Assembly: GCA_937927875.1 (NCBI GenBank)
Contig: CALEYV010000074.1
Coordinates: forward strand, 1-8,618
Reading direction: 5' to 3'
Length of the DNA stretch: 8,618 nucleotides
Source: an uncultured Actinomycetes bacterium
GTDB lineage: Bacteria; Actinomycetota; Acidimicrobiia; IMCC26256; PALSA-555
A program made the position numbers and the translations under genes. Under the pieces are notes generated by a model, which saw only the letters and a program-made list of their open reading frames with translations, ran no database searches and was not told the DNA's origin. Below, piece after piece: positions 1-6,596 of this stretch (within the stretch, counting starts at the first letter, position 1; the number at the start of each line of letters is the position of its first letter).

Positions 1-245
1 GGCACCCCGGCCACGTTGAAGAGCTTGTGGATGGGCGCCCCGATCGAGGCCAGCGCGGCGTCGACGGCGGCGGGGTCGCCGACGTCGGTCTCATAGGCCT
101 TCGCGACTGGCGCCGTCACCTCGCGCACGTCGAGCGTGTACACCTCGGCGCCGGCGTCGAGGAGCAGGGCCACCGTCGCGGCACCCATCCCCGACGACGC
201 GCCGGTCAGCACCACCCGCTGGCCGTCGTAGCGGAACACGGTCAT
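1..245 (-). CDS. Short-chain dehydrogenase/reductase, N-terminal part (runs off left edge)
   Basis: This is the first 81 residues of a classical SDR, an NAD(P)-dependent oxidoreductase acting on an alcohol or ketone, presumably cytosolic. The glycine-rich cofactor loop TGASSGMG is at residues 14-21. An Asp at residue 39, at the end of the second strand (YTLDVRE), is the usual mark of NAD(H) rather than NADP(H) preference. Asp54 (TDVGDP) matches the adenine-ring contact, and NVAG at 77-80 is the family's NNAG motif. The catalytic Ser-Tyr-Lys lies beyond the window. The N-terminal style resembles proteins annotated as 3-alpha-hydroxysteroid or coniferyl-alcohol dehydrogenase, but the substrate cannot be read from this fragment. 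The ATG at 245-243 shares one base with the TGA of the upstream binding-protein gene (TGATG), so translational coupling is likely. Family assignment is firm; substrate is unknown. Confidence 0.9.
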   Translation of the reverse strand, partial: MTVFRYDGQRVVLTGASSGMGAATVALLLDAGAEVYTLDVREVTAPVAKAYETDVGDPAAVDAALASIGAPIHKLFNVAGV

Positions 246-1654
246 CAGCCTCCCGGGACGGGTTGCAGGTTCTGGGCGCCGCAGTCGAGCTGGCCGGGGT
301 CGGTGGGGAAGGAGCGGACGAACTTCCCGCCCTGGACCTGCAGCAGCACGTGGCAGCCGGTCGGCTGGCGGGCGGCGACGTCGGTGACGCCGAGGATCCC
401 GCCCGCGGTGAAGTCGTGGACGCCGGCGAGCGCGCCGAGGACCCGCACCCGGGTCAGGCCGTTCTTCCCGTTCGTGGTGGCGACCTGGCGCGCCACCTGC
501 TCGAAGAGCAGCCCGGCCGAGTAGGACTCGAGCCCGGCGACCGTGGGCGGACCGAGGTGGCGCACCGACCGGACGTAGGCGGCCATGGTCGCGATCTGGT
601 GCTGGTCGAGGAGCGGATTGACGCCGAGGTCGACGAGCTGGCCCTCGACCGCCGGCCCGCCGTTGGTGAGGAAGCTGTTGTCCCCGCAGCCGGTGTCGCA
701 GTACCACGCCTTGACCGCGGCGGCGCTGGGGTTGGCGGCGGCGGCCTTGCGCAGGTGGACGGTGGAGGCGGCGCCGAGCCCGCTGCTGGCGAACGTGGCG
801 TGCTTGGCGACCAGGTCGCGGACCAGCGCCGCGTAGTCGGCGCCAGGCGCCACGTCGGGCGTGCCGGCGGTGGTGAACCCGATCGCGGTTGCGCCCTGCA
901 CCGACTGCCGCGTCGCGGTCCGAGCCGGGTCGGTCGTGGGCACGAGCACGTACTGACGGCAGCAGCCGCTCACGGTGGCGAGGATCCGCTTGAACCCGCC
1001 CACCGGCGTGACGCCGGTGCCGGTGGGGATCACGGCGTAGGCGTTGGGGAGCCCGCGGTGGGTGGCGTCGAGGATGCGGGTCGCCAGCTCGGGCACGCCA
1101 CAGGCCAGCCCGCTGCTGGCGCTGTCGTACTGGGAGCTCGAGCCGACCACCGCGAAGTCGACCGGGCAGGAGGCGGCCACCGCCGCGCTGTAGCCGGCCT
1201 GGCTGTTCACCAGCCGCACGTCGACCCGCAGGGTCCGGCCGGCCAGCCCGCCGGTCTGGTTGATCGTCGTCGCCCACGCCTGCACGCCGTGGGCCCCGCC
1301 GGGGTCGTCGGCGATCACCGCGATGCGGATCTCGTGCGCGCTGATGCCGATGTCGCTCCCACCCGGGACGGTGGTCGGCGGGGTCGGCGCCGTCGTCGCG
1401 GGCGTCGACGTGGTCGTGCCGGGATGGATGACGAACGTCGGGGGCGGCAGAGTCGGGACCGTCTTCGGCGCGACGCTCGGCGCCGTCGTCGCGGTCGGCG
1501 GCACGGTGGCGACCGTCGTCGTCGTGACGGAGCCCGACGGCGTCCGCACCGACTGGTTGCCGCCGCCGCCGCTGCTCAGCACGACACCGACGACGATGGC
1601 GGCCGCGAGCACGGTCGCGAGGGTGCCGACGACGATCAGTGACCTGCGGTCCAC
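245..1654 (-). CDS. Membrane-anchored type-1 periplasmic-binding protein (Leu/Ile/Val-binding-like)
   Basis: 469 residues. The N-terminus is a single hydrophobic segment (about residues 6-27) preceded by MDRR. It is followed by a Thr/Pro/Val-rich low-complexity linker (about 38-98) and then a globular domain opening with IRIAVIADD at 109-117 and INQTGGLAGR at 131-140, as in type-1 binding proteins of branched-chain amino-acid ABC importers. There is no lipobox cysteine after the hydrophobic segment, so it is probably an uncleaved membrane anchor holding the binding domain outside the membrane. Eight cysteines (163, 185, 231, 232, 319, 323, 434, 458) all lie in the extracytoplasmic domain and could form disulfides. 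The GTG start at 1654 follows a GAGGAG ribosome-binding site at 4-base spacing. No permease or ATPase gene is in the window, so it may feed a transporter encoded elsewhere or act as a sensor. The ligand is unknown. Confidence 0.8.
   Translation of the reverse strand: MDRRSLIVVGTLATVLAAAIVVGVVLSSGGGGNQSVRTPSGSVTTTTVATVPPTATTAPSVAPKTVPTLPPPTFVIHPGTTTSTPATTAPTPPTTVPGGSDIGISAHEIRIAVIADDPGGAHGVQAWATTINQTGGLAGRTLRVDVRLVNSQAGYSAAVAASCPVDFAVVGSSSQYDSASSGLACGVPELATRILDATHRGLPNAYAVIPTGTGVTPVGGFKRILATVSGCCRQYVLVPTTDPARTATRQSVQGATAIGFTTAGTPDVAPGADYAALVRDLVAKHATFASSGLGAASTVHLRKAAAANPSAAAVKAWYCDTGCGDNSFLTNGGPAVEGQLVDLGVNPLLDQHQIATMAAYVRSVRHLGPPTVAGLESYSAGLLFEQVARQVATTNGKNGLTRVRVLGALAGVHDFTAGGILGVTDVAARQPTGCHVLLQVQGGKFVRSFPTDPGQLDCGAQNLQPVPGG
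1385..1494. repeat. 17-bp direct repeat in the Thr/Pro linker coding region
   Basis: CGGCGCCGTCGTCGCGG occurs identically at 1385-1401 and 1478-1494, inside the stretch coding for the low-complexity linker of the binding protein. On the minus strand it encodes the recurring ATTAP peptide. The surrounding sequence is also rich in GTC/GAC-type triplets. Such repeats are a natural site for slippage that changes linker length. I read this as a by-product of linker composition rather than an independent element. Confidence 0.5.
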
Positions 1655-1687
1655 GGCGCTCCTCGCTCTCGCGACGCTCGGTCCGGT

Positions 1688-2662
1688 CTAACAGACCTGG
1701 TCGGCCAGATGGTCAGCATGGTTGAGCAGCCGCTCGACCCGGGCCGCGATCGAGTCCAGGTCGCTCGTCCCGCCGCCGCCGTGGCCGCCCTTGCGCCGTC
1801 GGCTGTACACGCCCTCGACGATGCAGGCCATCTTCCAGTAGCCGAACACGGTGAACCATCCGAGCGCGCCCAGGTCACGGCCGGAGCGCTCGGCGTAGCG
1901 CCGCGCCACCTCGCGGCGACGGGGGAAGGCCGGCGCCAGCGTTGGAGCGTCGTCCAGGAACGGCAGGGGATCACCGGGATCGGTCCAGTAGAGGAGGCTC
2001 CAGCAGAAGTCGGCCACCGGGTCGCCGATGGTGCTCAGCTCCCAGTCGAGGACGGCGGCGACGGTGTGGTCGGTACCGAGGATCGTGTTGTCGAAGCGGT
2101 AGTCGCCGTGCGTCAGCCCGGGACGGCTCGTCGCCGGCGGCATGGTGGCCGCGAGCCGGTCGTGCAGCGCCTCCAGCAACGGGAGGTCGCGGACCTTCCC
2201 CCGCTCGACCTGGGTTCGCCAGCGGTGGAGCTGCCGGGCGACGTAGTCGTCGCGGTGTCGGGACAGGTCACCGAGACCGATGGTGTCGACGTCGACGGCG
2301 TGGAACGCGACCTGGACGTCGAGGAGCGAGTCGGTCGCCGCGCCGGCCGCGTCCGCGCTCAGGTCGTGGGCGTCGGCCTCGGTGCGCAGGACCCGGCCGT
2401 CGACGAAGCCCATCACGTAGAAGGGCGCCCCGGTCACCGCGGGGTCGTCGCAGCGGGCGACGGTCGGCGGCACCGGCACCGTGGTGTAGCGGCCGAGGGC
2501 GTCCATGATCCGCCACTCCCGGTCCACGTCGTGGGCCGTCTCGAGCACGGCCGCGACCGGGGGCCGACGCAGTGCGAAGCGGCGGCCGGCGGCGTCCTCG
2601 ACCCGGTAGGTGAGGTTCGAGCCGCCGGCCGGGACCAGGGCGTAGCGCACTGGCGGCTGCAC
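1688..2662 (-). CDS. APH-fold phosphotransferase (FadE36 / ACAD10-11 kinase-domain type)
   Basis: 324 residues from the GTG at 2662. Kinase signatures are clear: nucleotide loop GGSNLTYRV (13-21), catalytic loop HGDYRFDN (185-192, with Asp187 and Asn192) and the metal-binding DWELSTIGDP (206-215, Asp206). A Gly-rich loop (RRRKGGHGGGG) lies near residues 288-298. This is the aminoglycoside-phosphotransferase fold in the branch that includes mycobacterial FadE36 and the kinase domains of human ACAD10/11, not a resistance enzyme. Members of that branch (ACAD10/11, Pseudomonas LvaA) phosphorylate 4-hydroxyacyl-CoA so that it can enter beta-oxidation; a similar role here is inference. The start is probably too short: the same frame stays open upstream and encodes QVTAWLRDH just before this start, like the usual N-terminal helix of the family, but the only candidate start there is a CTG at 2734. 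Stop is TAG at 1690-1688; the binding-protein gene follows after 33 bases. Confidence 0.85.
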   Translation of the reverse strand: MQPPVRYALVPAGGSNLTYRVEDAAGRRFALRRPPVAAVLETAHDVDREWRIMDALGRYTTVPVPPTVARCDDPAVTGAPFYVMGFVDGRVLRTEADAHDLSADAAGAATDSLLDVQVAFHAVDVDTIGLGDLSRHRDDYVARQLHRWRTQVERGKVRDLPLLEALHDRLAATMPPATSRPGLTHGDYRFDNTILGTDHTVAAVLDWELSTIGDPVADFCWSLLYWTDPGDPLPFLDDAPTLAPAFPRRREVARRYAERSGRDLGALGWFTVFGYWKMACIVEGVYSRRRKGGHGGGGTSDLDSIAARVERLLNHADHLADQVC

Positions 2663-2730
2663 CTCGGCGTGGTCCCGGAGCCACGCCGTGACCTGTCGTG
2701 CCGCGAGCCCGGGTTGCTCGCCCGCGGTCG

Positions 2731-3153
2731 TCAGCTGCCGGTCTCGTCGAACATGAGGAGCCAGGCCACGTTCACGCCGAGGAAGATCAGCACCGACAGC
2801 AAGATCGCCTCGCAGCGCAGCGGCGTCAGCGAGACGCTGACGTCCTTGACGAGGCCGGGGCTGATCGCGACCAGCGCGACGAGCGCGTAGCTCACCACCG
2901 CGACGACGAGGGCCGCCGCCGCGAGCTGGTTTCCCTCACCCGGGACGCGCCCTCGAGGAGCGATGGCCACGAGCACCAGCGTTCCCAGGATGGCCACGAC
3001 GGCGAAGGAGACCCGCCACTCGGTCGAGCTCTTCGGATCGACGAGCGACAGCAGGCTCATCAACCCGGGCAAGGCGAAGTTCAGCGTGACGGCGTAGGCG
3101 CGCGTCCGCAGCGCGGGGACCCGGCGCCACTCGGCGTGCCGCGTCTGCACCAC
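2731..3153 (-). CDS. Multi-pass membrane protein of unknown function
   Basis: I do not recognise a named family. From the GTG at 3153 it is 140 residues with hydrophobic segments near 24-42, 48-65, 76-98 and 110-134, so it is an integral membrane protein. The reading frame continues open upstream and encodes LTNFYQAFAPTSFTLLG followed by LWLIVV, a good extra membrane helix joined directly to this start. The true protein therefore probably begins near 3219 and has about 162 residues and five helices. No ATG, GTG or TTG exists in that extension after the P450 stop; the best candidate is an ATC at 3219-3217 preceded by GAAGGGG (3233-3227) at 7-base spacing. It lies between the P450 and the kinase, in the same direction, and its TGA (2733-2731) overlaps a possible CTG start of the kinase. 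Its function in the cluster is unknown. Confidence 0.7.
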   Translation of the reverse strand: MVQTRHAEWRRVPALRTRAYAVTLNFALPGLMSLLSLVDPKSSTEWRVSFAVVAILGTLVLVAIAPRGRVPGEGNQLAAAALVVAVVSYALVALVAISPGLVKDVSVSLTPLRCEAILLSVLIFLGVNVAWLLMFDETGS

Positions 3154-3219
3154 GATCAGCCAGAGCCCAAGCAGCGTGAAGCTCGTCGGCGCGAAGGCCT
3201 GGTAGAAGTTGGTGAGGAT

Positions 3220-3253
3220 CGCGTCGCCCCTTCGGCGGTGCGAGTCGTGGACG
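3220..3253 (-). promoter_or_regulatory. P450-membrane protein junction with unused strong ribosome-binding site
   Basis: Between the P450 TAG (3256-3254) and the expected N-terminus of the membrane protein lies GAAGGGG (3233-3227), a good Shine-Dalgarno sequence. It stands 7 bases before an ATC codon (3219-3217) in the frame of the membrane protein and far from any ATG, GTG or TTG of that frame. This supports translation starting here rather than at the GTG at 3153. Confidence 0.45.
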
Positions 3254-4468
3254 CTACGCGCCGCCCGAGAAGCGCACCGGCATGTGCTTGATGCCGTTGA
3301 TGAAGTTCGAGCGCAGCCGCTGCACCGGGCCGGCCAGCTCGATGTCGGGGAGGCGGTCCAGCAGCTCCTCGAACATCACCGTGATCTCGAGCTTCGCCAG
3401 GTGGGAGCCGAGGCAGAAGTGCGGGCCGCCCCCACCGAAGGCCAGGAACTCGTTGGGGCTGCGGCGGACGTCGAAGCGGTGCGGGTCCTTGAACACCTCC
3501 GGATCGTGGTTGGCGGCGATGTACCACAGCGCCACCTTGTCGCCCTGCTTGACGTGCTCCCCGTGCAGCTCGAGGTCGCGCTGGGCGGTGCGGCGCATGT
3601 ACATCACCGGCGACGCGAAGCGCAGCATCTCGTCGACCGCCGACGGCAGCAGTGACCGGTCGTCGAGCAGCAGCTGGCGCTGGTCCGGGTTCTCGCAGAG
3701 GGCGAGCATCCCGTGCGAGATCAGGTTGTGCGTCGTCTCGTTGCCGGCCACCGCCAGGAGCTGGAAGAAGACGTCGAACTCCAGGTCCGAGAGGCGCTCG
3801 CCCTCGACCTCGGCGGCGAGCAGCGTGCTCACGATGTCGTCGCTCGGGTTCGCCCGCTTCTTGGCCGCGAGGTCGTTGGCGTAGGTGAACATCTCCATCG
3901 CGGCGCCCATGGCGTCCTCGCTGCTCACCGCGTACTCGGGGTCCTCGGAGCCGATCAGCCGGTTGCTCCACTCGAAGACCTTGTGGCGGTCCTCCCGGGG
4001 CACGCCCATCATCTCGGCGATCACCTGCAGCGGCAGCTCGGCGGCGATGTCGACCACGAAGTCGCACTCGCCGCGCGGCCGGACCTGCTCGATGATGTCG
4101 ACCGCGACCTCGCGGATCCGCTCGTGGAGCCGGCCGATCATGCGGGGCGTGAAGCCCTTGTTGACGAGCAGCCGCAGCTTCGTGTGGCGCGGCGGGTCCA
4201 TGATCAGCATCATCATCCGCTGCTGGCCCAGCTCCTCCTCGGCGAGCTCGTGCAGCGTGATGCCCGACTCGCTCGAGTAGTCCTCCCAGTCGTGGCTCAG
4301 CCGCTGGAGGTCGTCGTACCGGACGATGCACCAGAACCCGGACCCGTCCGCCTCGGGATGGAAGTAGGCGGGCGCGTCGCTGCGGAGCCGGTCGAACATG
4401 TCGTGCGGGACGCCGGCCACGAACGTGTCGAGGTTGGCGAGATCAACGTCGCTGACCGTCGTGCTCAC
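3254..4468 (-). CDS. Cytochrome P450, CYP125/CYP124/CYP142-like
   Basis: 404 residues, normal for a soluble bacterial P450. The I-helix oxygen-activation motif is AGNETT (241-246) followed by HNLISHG, the form typical of the actinobacterial CYP125/124/142 group that oxidises the terminal methyl of sterol side chains and branched lipids. The ExxR motif is EMLR (280-283). The haem loop FGGGGPHFCLG has the thiolate ligand Cys352. The C-helix sequence PPRHTKLR lies at 92-99. I chose the GTG at 4468 because GGAAGGAAG sits just upstream and the protein then begins STTVSDVDLANLD. A longer open frame to 4552 would run through the promoter spacer and encodes nothing family-like. It needs an electron donor; the ferredoxin at 7873-8073 is a likely partner. 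It is the first gene of the leftward arm. The family is certain; the substrate (sterol, isoprenoid or fatty acid) is inference. Confidence 0.93.
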   Translation of the reverse strand: MSTTVSDVDLANLDTFVAGVPHDMFDRLRSDAPAYFHPEADGSGFWCIVRYDDLQRLSHDWEDYSSESGITLHELAEEELGQQRMMMLIMDPPRHTKLRLLVNKGFTPRMIGRLHERIREVAVDIIEQVRPRGECDFVVDIAAELPLQVIAEMMGVPREDRHKVFEWSNRLIGSEDPEYAVSSEDAMGAAMEMFTYANDLAAKKRANPSDDIVSTLLAAEVEGERLSDLEFDVFFQLLAVAGNETTHNLISHGMLALCENPDQRQLLLDDRSLLPSAVDEMLRFASPVMYMRRTAQRDLELHGEHVKQGDKVALWYIAANHDPEVFKDPHRFDVRRSPNEFLAFGGGGPHFCLGSHLAKLEITVMFEELLDRLPDIELAGPVQRLRSNFINGIKHMPVRFSGGA

Positions 4469-4560
4469 AGCGCTTCCTTCCAGCGAGAGGCCCGCCCGAT
4501 CCGGACTGGAACACGTTACGATCTGGCCGGCGGGCCGGTCCACGACACGCAAGGGAGCCC
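4469..4560. promoter_or_regulatory. Divergent promoter spacer between P450 and amidohydrolase
   Basis: These 92 bases separate two divergent start codons, GTG at 4468 (left) and ATG at 4561 (right), so both arms should be transcribed from here. Each side ends in a ribosome-binding site: GGAAGGAAG for the P450 and AAGGGAG (4551-4557) for the amidohydrolase. A TACGAT at 4517-4522 fits a TAnnnT-type -10 element for the rightward arm, about 38 bases before the ATG. TAACGT on the minus strand (4518-4513) is a weaker mirror candidate for the leftward arm. No convincing -35 element is seen on either side. A short GC-rich inverted repeat (CCGGC-GG-GCCGG, 4527-4538) follows. Confidence 0.7.
4507..4520. 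promoter_or_regulatory. KstR-like TetR-family operator (near-match)
   Basis: TGGAACACGTTACG matches the published mycobacterial KstR consensus TnnAACnnGTTnnA at seven of its eight fixed positions; only the last A is G. The core AACacGTT is a perfect inverted repeat. Its centre is about 45 bases from the P450 start and 47 from the amidohydrolase start, and it overlaps the -10 candidates on both strands, the position expected for a repressor shutting off both arms. KstR controls cholesterol-catabolism genes, including CYP125 and CYP142, in mycobacteria and rhodococci. No kstR gene is in the window, so the regulator is inferred; a related TetR-family protein could also use such a site. Confidence 0.5.
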
Positions 4561-6285
4561 ATGCACGACCTGGTGATCCGCGGCGGCACGATCGTCGACG
4601 GGACCGGATCTCCGCCCCGGCCCGGGGACGTGGCGGTCGACGACGGCCGCATCACCGCGGTGGGGAAGGTGGACGCCGACGCGGCCCAGGTGCTCGACGC
4701 CGCCGGGTGCGTCGTGACGCCCGGCTTCGTGGACGTCCACACCCACTACGACGGCCAGGTCACCTGGGACCCCACCCTCGCCCCCTCCTCGTGGCACGGC
4801 GTCACCACGGTCGTCATGGGCAACTGCGGCGTCGGGTTCGCGCCGGCCCGGTCCGACCGCCACCAGTGGCTCATCGGGCTCATGGAGGGCGTCGAGGACA
4901 TCCCCGGCACCGCCCTCGCCGCCGGGATCCGCTGGGGCTGGGAGACCTTCCCCGAGTTCCTCGACTTCCTCGACGACCAGCCGCTGGCCCTCGACGTCGC
5001 GACCCAGGTGCCGCACGGCGCCGTCCGCGGCTACGTCATGGGCGACCGCGGCGCCCGCAACGACCCCGCGGGCCCCGACGACATCGCCCAGATGGCCAAG
5101 ATCGTGCGGGAGAGCATCGAGGCCGGCGCGCTCGGGGTCTCCACGTCGCGCACCATCGCCCACCGCGCCATCGACGGCGAGCCCGTCCCCGGCACCTACG
5201 CGGCCGAGGACGAGCTGTTCGCCCTGGGCCGGTCGCTCGCCGAGGCCGGCGCGGGCGTCTTCGAGCTGGCGCCGGCGGGCGTCATGGGCGAGGACCTCGC
5301 CGCCCCCGAGCGGGAGATGGACTGGATGCGGCGGCTGGCGGGCGAGATCGAGCGCCCGGTCACGTTCGCGCTCATCCAGCACGACCACGACCCCGACCAG
5401 TGGAAGCGGATGCTCGACCTCGCCCTCGAGGCGCACGACGCCGGCGTGCCGGTGCGACCCCAGGTCGCCGGTCGGCCGCTCGGCCTGCTGCTCGGGCTGC
5501 AGACCTTCCACCCGCTGCGCGACCGCCCGAGCTACCGCGCGCTCGAGCCGCTCCCCCTCGACGAGAAGGTGGCGCGCCTGCGCGACCCCGCGGTGCGCCG
5601 CGCCATCCTCTCCGAGGCGCCGCCCGCGCGCGACGGGATCGAGGCCTTCATCGGGCTCGGGCTCGACCGCACCTTCCGGCTCGGCGAGCCGCCCGACTAC
5701 GAGCCCACACCCGACGAGAGCATCGCCGCGCAAGCGGAGCGGGCGGGCCGGGACCGGTGGGAGTACTTCTACGACCTGCTGCTCGAGCACGACGGTCGCC
5801 AGCTGCTGCTCCGGCCGCTGCTCGGCTACTCGAACTTCACCCAGGACCCGATCCGGGAGATGGTGCTGCACCCGACCACCGCCCTCGGGCTCGGCGACGG
5901 GGGCGCCCACGTCGGCTCCATCTGCGACGCCAGCATCGAGACGTACATGCTCACCCACTGGGTGCGGGACCGGACCCGCGGCGAGCGGCTGCCGATCGAG
6001 CTCGTGGTGCGCAAGATGACGAGCGACACCGCCGCCCTCTATGGCCTCGGCGACCGGGGCACGATCGAGCCGAGCAAGAAGGCCGACCTCAACGTCATCG
6101 ACGTCGACCACCTCGTGCTGCACCGGCCCGAGATGCACTACGACCTGCCGGCCGGCGCACGGCGGCTGCTCCAGCGCGCCGACGGCTACCGGGCGACGAT
6201 CGTGAGCGGCGAGCCGATCCGGCGCGACGGCGAGGACACCGACGCTCGGCCCGGCGCCCTGATCCGCGGCCGGCAGGCGGCCTGA
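4561..6285 (+). CDS. Amidohydrolase, N-acyl-D-amino-acid deacylase (D-aminoacylase) family
   Basis: 574 residues, a metal-dependent hydrolase of the amidohydrolase superfamily. The N-terminal beta-sandwich strand MHDLVIRGGTIVDGTG leads into the metal motif VDVHTHYD (His60, His62). GNCGVGFAP places Cys89 where D-aminoacylases have their bridging cysteine ligand. GLGDGGAH (443-450) supplies the catalytic Asp446, and a C-terminal KKADLNVID strand closes the sandwich. The middle part is less canonical: I cannot place the two other histidine ligands with confidence, and the region reads IQHDHDPDQ (272-280) and QVAGRPLGLLLGL (301-313). Family members cleave N-acyl-D-amino acids or other amide or cyclic amide bonds. 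Actinobacteria carry many paralogues of unknown substrate (Rv2913c of M. tuberculosis is one relative), often among lipid genes. The ATG follows AAGGGAG. It is the first gene of the rightward arm, and its stop lies two bases before the next ATG. Confidence 0.88.
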   Translation: MHDLVIRGGTIVDGTGSPPRPGDVAVDDGRITAVGKVDADAAQVLDAAGCVVTPGFVDVHTHYDGQVTWDPTLAPSSWHGVTTVVMGNCGVGFAPARSDRHQWLIGLMEGVEDIPGTALAAGIRWGWETFPEFLDFLDDQPLALDVATQVPHGAVRGYVMGDRGARNDPAGPDDIAQMAKIVRESIEAGALGVSTSRTIAHRAIDGEPVPGTYAAEDELFALGRSLAEAGAGVFELAPAGVMGEDLAAPEREMDWMRRLAGEIERPVTFALIQHDHDPDQWKRMLDLALEAHDAGVPVRPQVAGRPLGLLLGLQTFHPLRDRPSYRALEPLPLDEKVARLRDPAVRRAILSEAPPARDGIEAFIGLGLDRTFRLGEPPDYEPTPDESIAAQAERAGRDRWEYFYDLLLEHDGRQLLLRPLLGYSNFTQDPIREMVLHPTTALGLGDGGAHVGSICDASIETYMLTHWVRDRTRGERLPIELVVRKMTSDTAALYGLGDRGTIEPSKKADLNVIDVDHLVLHRPEMHYDLPAGARRLLQRADGYRATIVSGEPIRRDGEDTDARPGALIRGRQAA

Positions 6286-6287
6286 CC

Positions 6288-6596
6288 ATGGCGAAGCTCT
6301 CGGTCATCGCCACCATCACCGCCAAGCCCGGCCAGCGCGAGGCGCTCCTGGCCGCCTTCGAAGACTTCTTCGGTCACGTCGAGCGCGAGGACGGCACCGA
6401 GCAGTACGTCCTGCACCGGTCGACGATGAACCCCGACGTCTGCTTCATGACCGAGCTGTACACCGACCAGGCCGCCTTCGATGCCCACAGCGGCAGCGAG
6501 GCGTTCGCGGCCCTGACCGGAAAGCTCGGCGGGCTCATCGAGGCGGTCGACCTCCAGCTCGCCGAGCCGGTCAAGGCGGTCGGCGTCGACCTGTGA
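6288..6596 (+). CDS. Antibiotic-biosynthesis-monooxygenase (ABM) domain protein
   Basis: 102 residues, about one ABM domain of the dimeric alpha/beta-barrel superfamily. The N-terminal strand LSVIATITAKPGQREALLAAF is followed by the characteristic EQYVLHRSTMNPDVCFMTELY, in which His43, Glu56 and Tyr58 sit in the usual positions. DQAAFDAH with His67 and a helix beginning SEAF complete the domain. Members include cofactor-free oxygenases (ActVA-Orf6), haem-degrading enzymes, the YgiN/LsrG type and many proteins of unknown role. No catalytic assignment is possible here. The ATG is two bases after the amidohydrolase TGA, so the two are surely cotranscribed. Its own TGA overlaps the next GTG by four bases (GTGA), suggesting coupled translation with the SnoaL-like protein. 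Confidence 0.85.
   Translation: MAKLSVIATITAKPGQREALLAAFEDFFGHVEREDGTEQYVLHRSTMNPDVCFMTELYTDQAAFDAHSGSEAFAALTGKLGGLIEAVDLQLAEPVKAVGVDL

Noticed and set aside
263..1642. Long plus-strand open frame opposite the binding-protein gene
   Set aside because: Its product is Gly/Arg/Asp-rich with no domain, as expected from the antisense of GC-rich codons. The minus-strand frame has a membrane anchor, linker and family motifs.
1655..1687. Repeated GAGCG/GAGGAGC units between kinase and binding protein as a mobile repeat
   Set aside because: The units are short and imperfect, and include the ribosome-binding site of the binding-protein gene; GAGCG runs are common in actinobacterial gaps.
1685..1697. 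GGTCT-AAC-AGACC inverted repeat at the kinase stop codon as a terminator
   Set aside because: The stem is only five base pairs with no T-tract, and the next gene follows after 33 bases in the same direction, so termination here is unlikely.
1688..2662. Aminoglycoside resistance gene
   Set aside because: It has the APH fold, but the GGSNLTYR and DWELSTIGDP motifs and the lipid-gene neighbours place it with FadE36/ACAD-type kinases, not drug-modifying enzymes.
4469..4552. 28-residue N-terminal extension of the P450 from a GTG at 4552
   Set aside because: It would run through the promoter spacer and operator and has no family similarity; the GTG at 4468 has a strong ribosome-binding site.
4516..6138. 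540-codon minus-strand open frame opposite the amidohydrolase
   Set aside because: It is an antisense shadow with low-complexity composition and no recognisable motif; the plus-strand frame carries the metal-site motifs.
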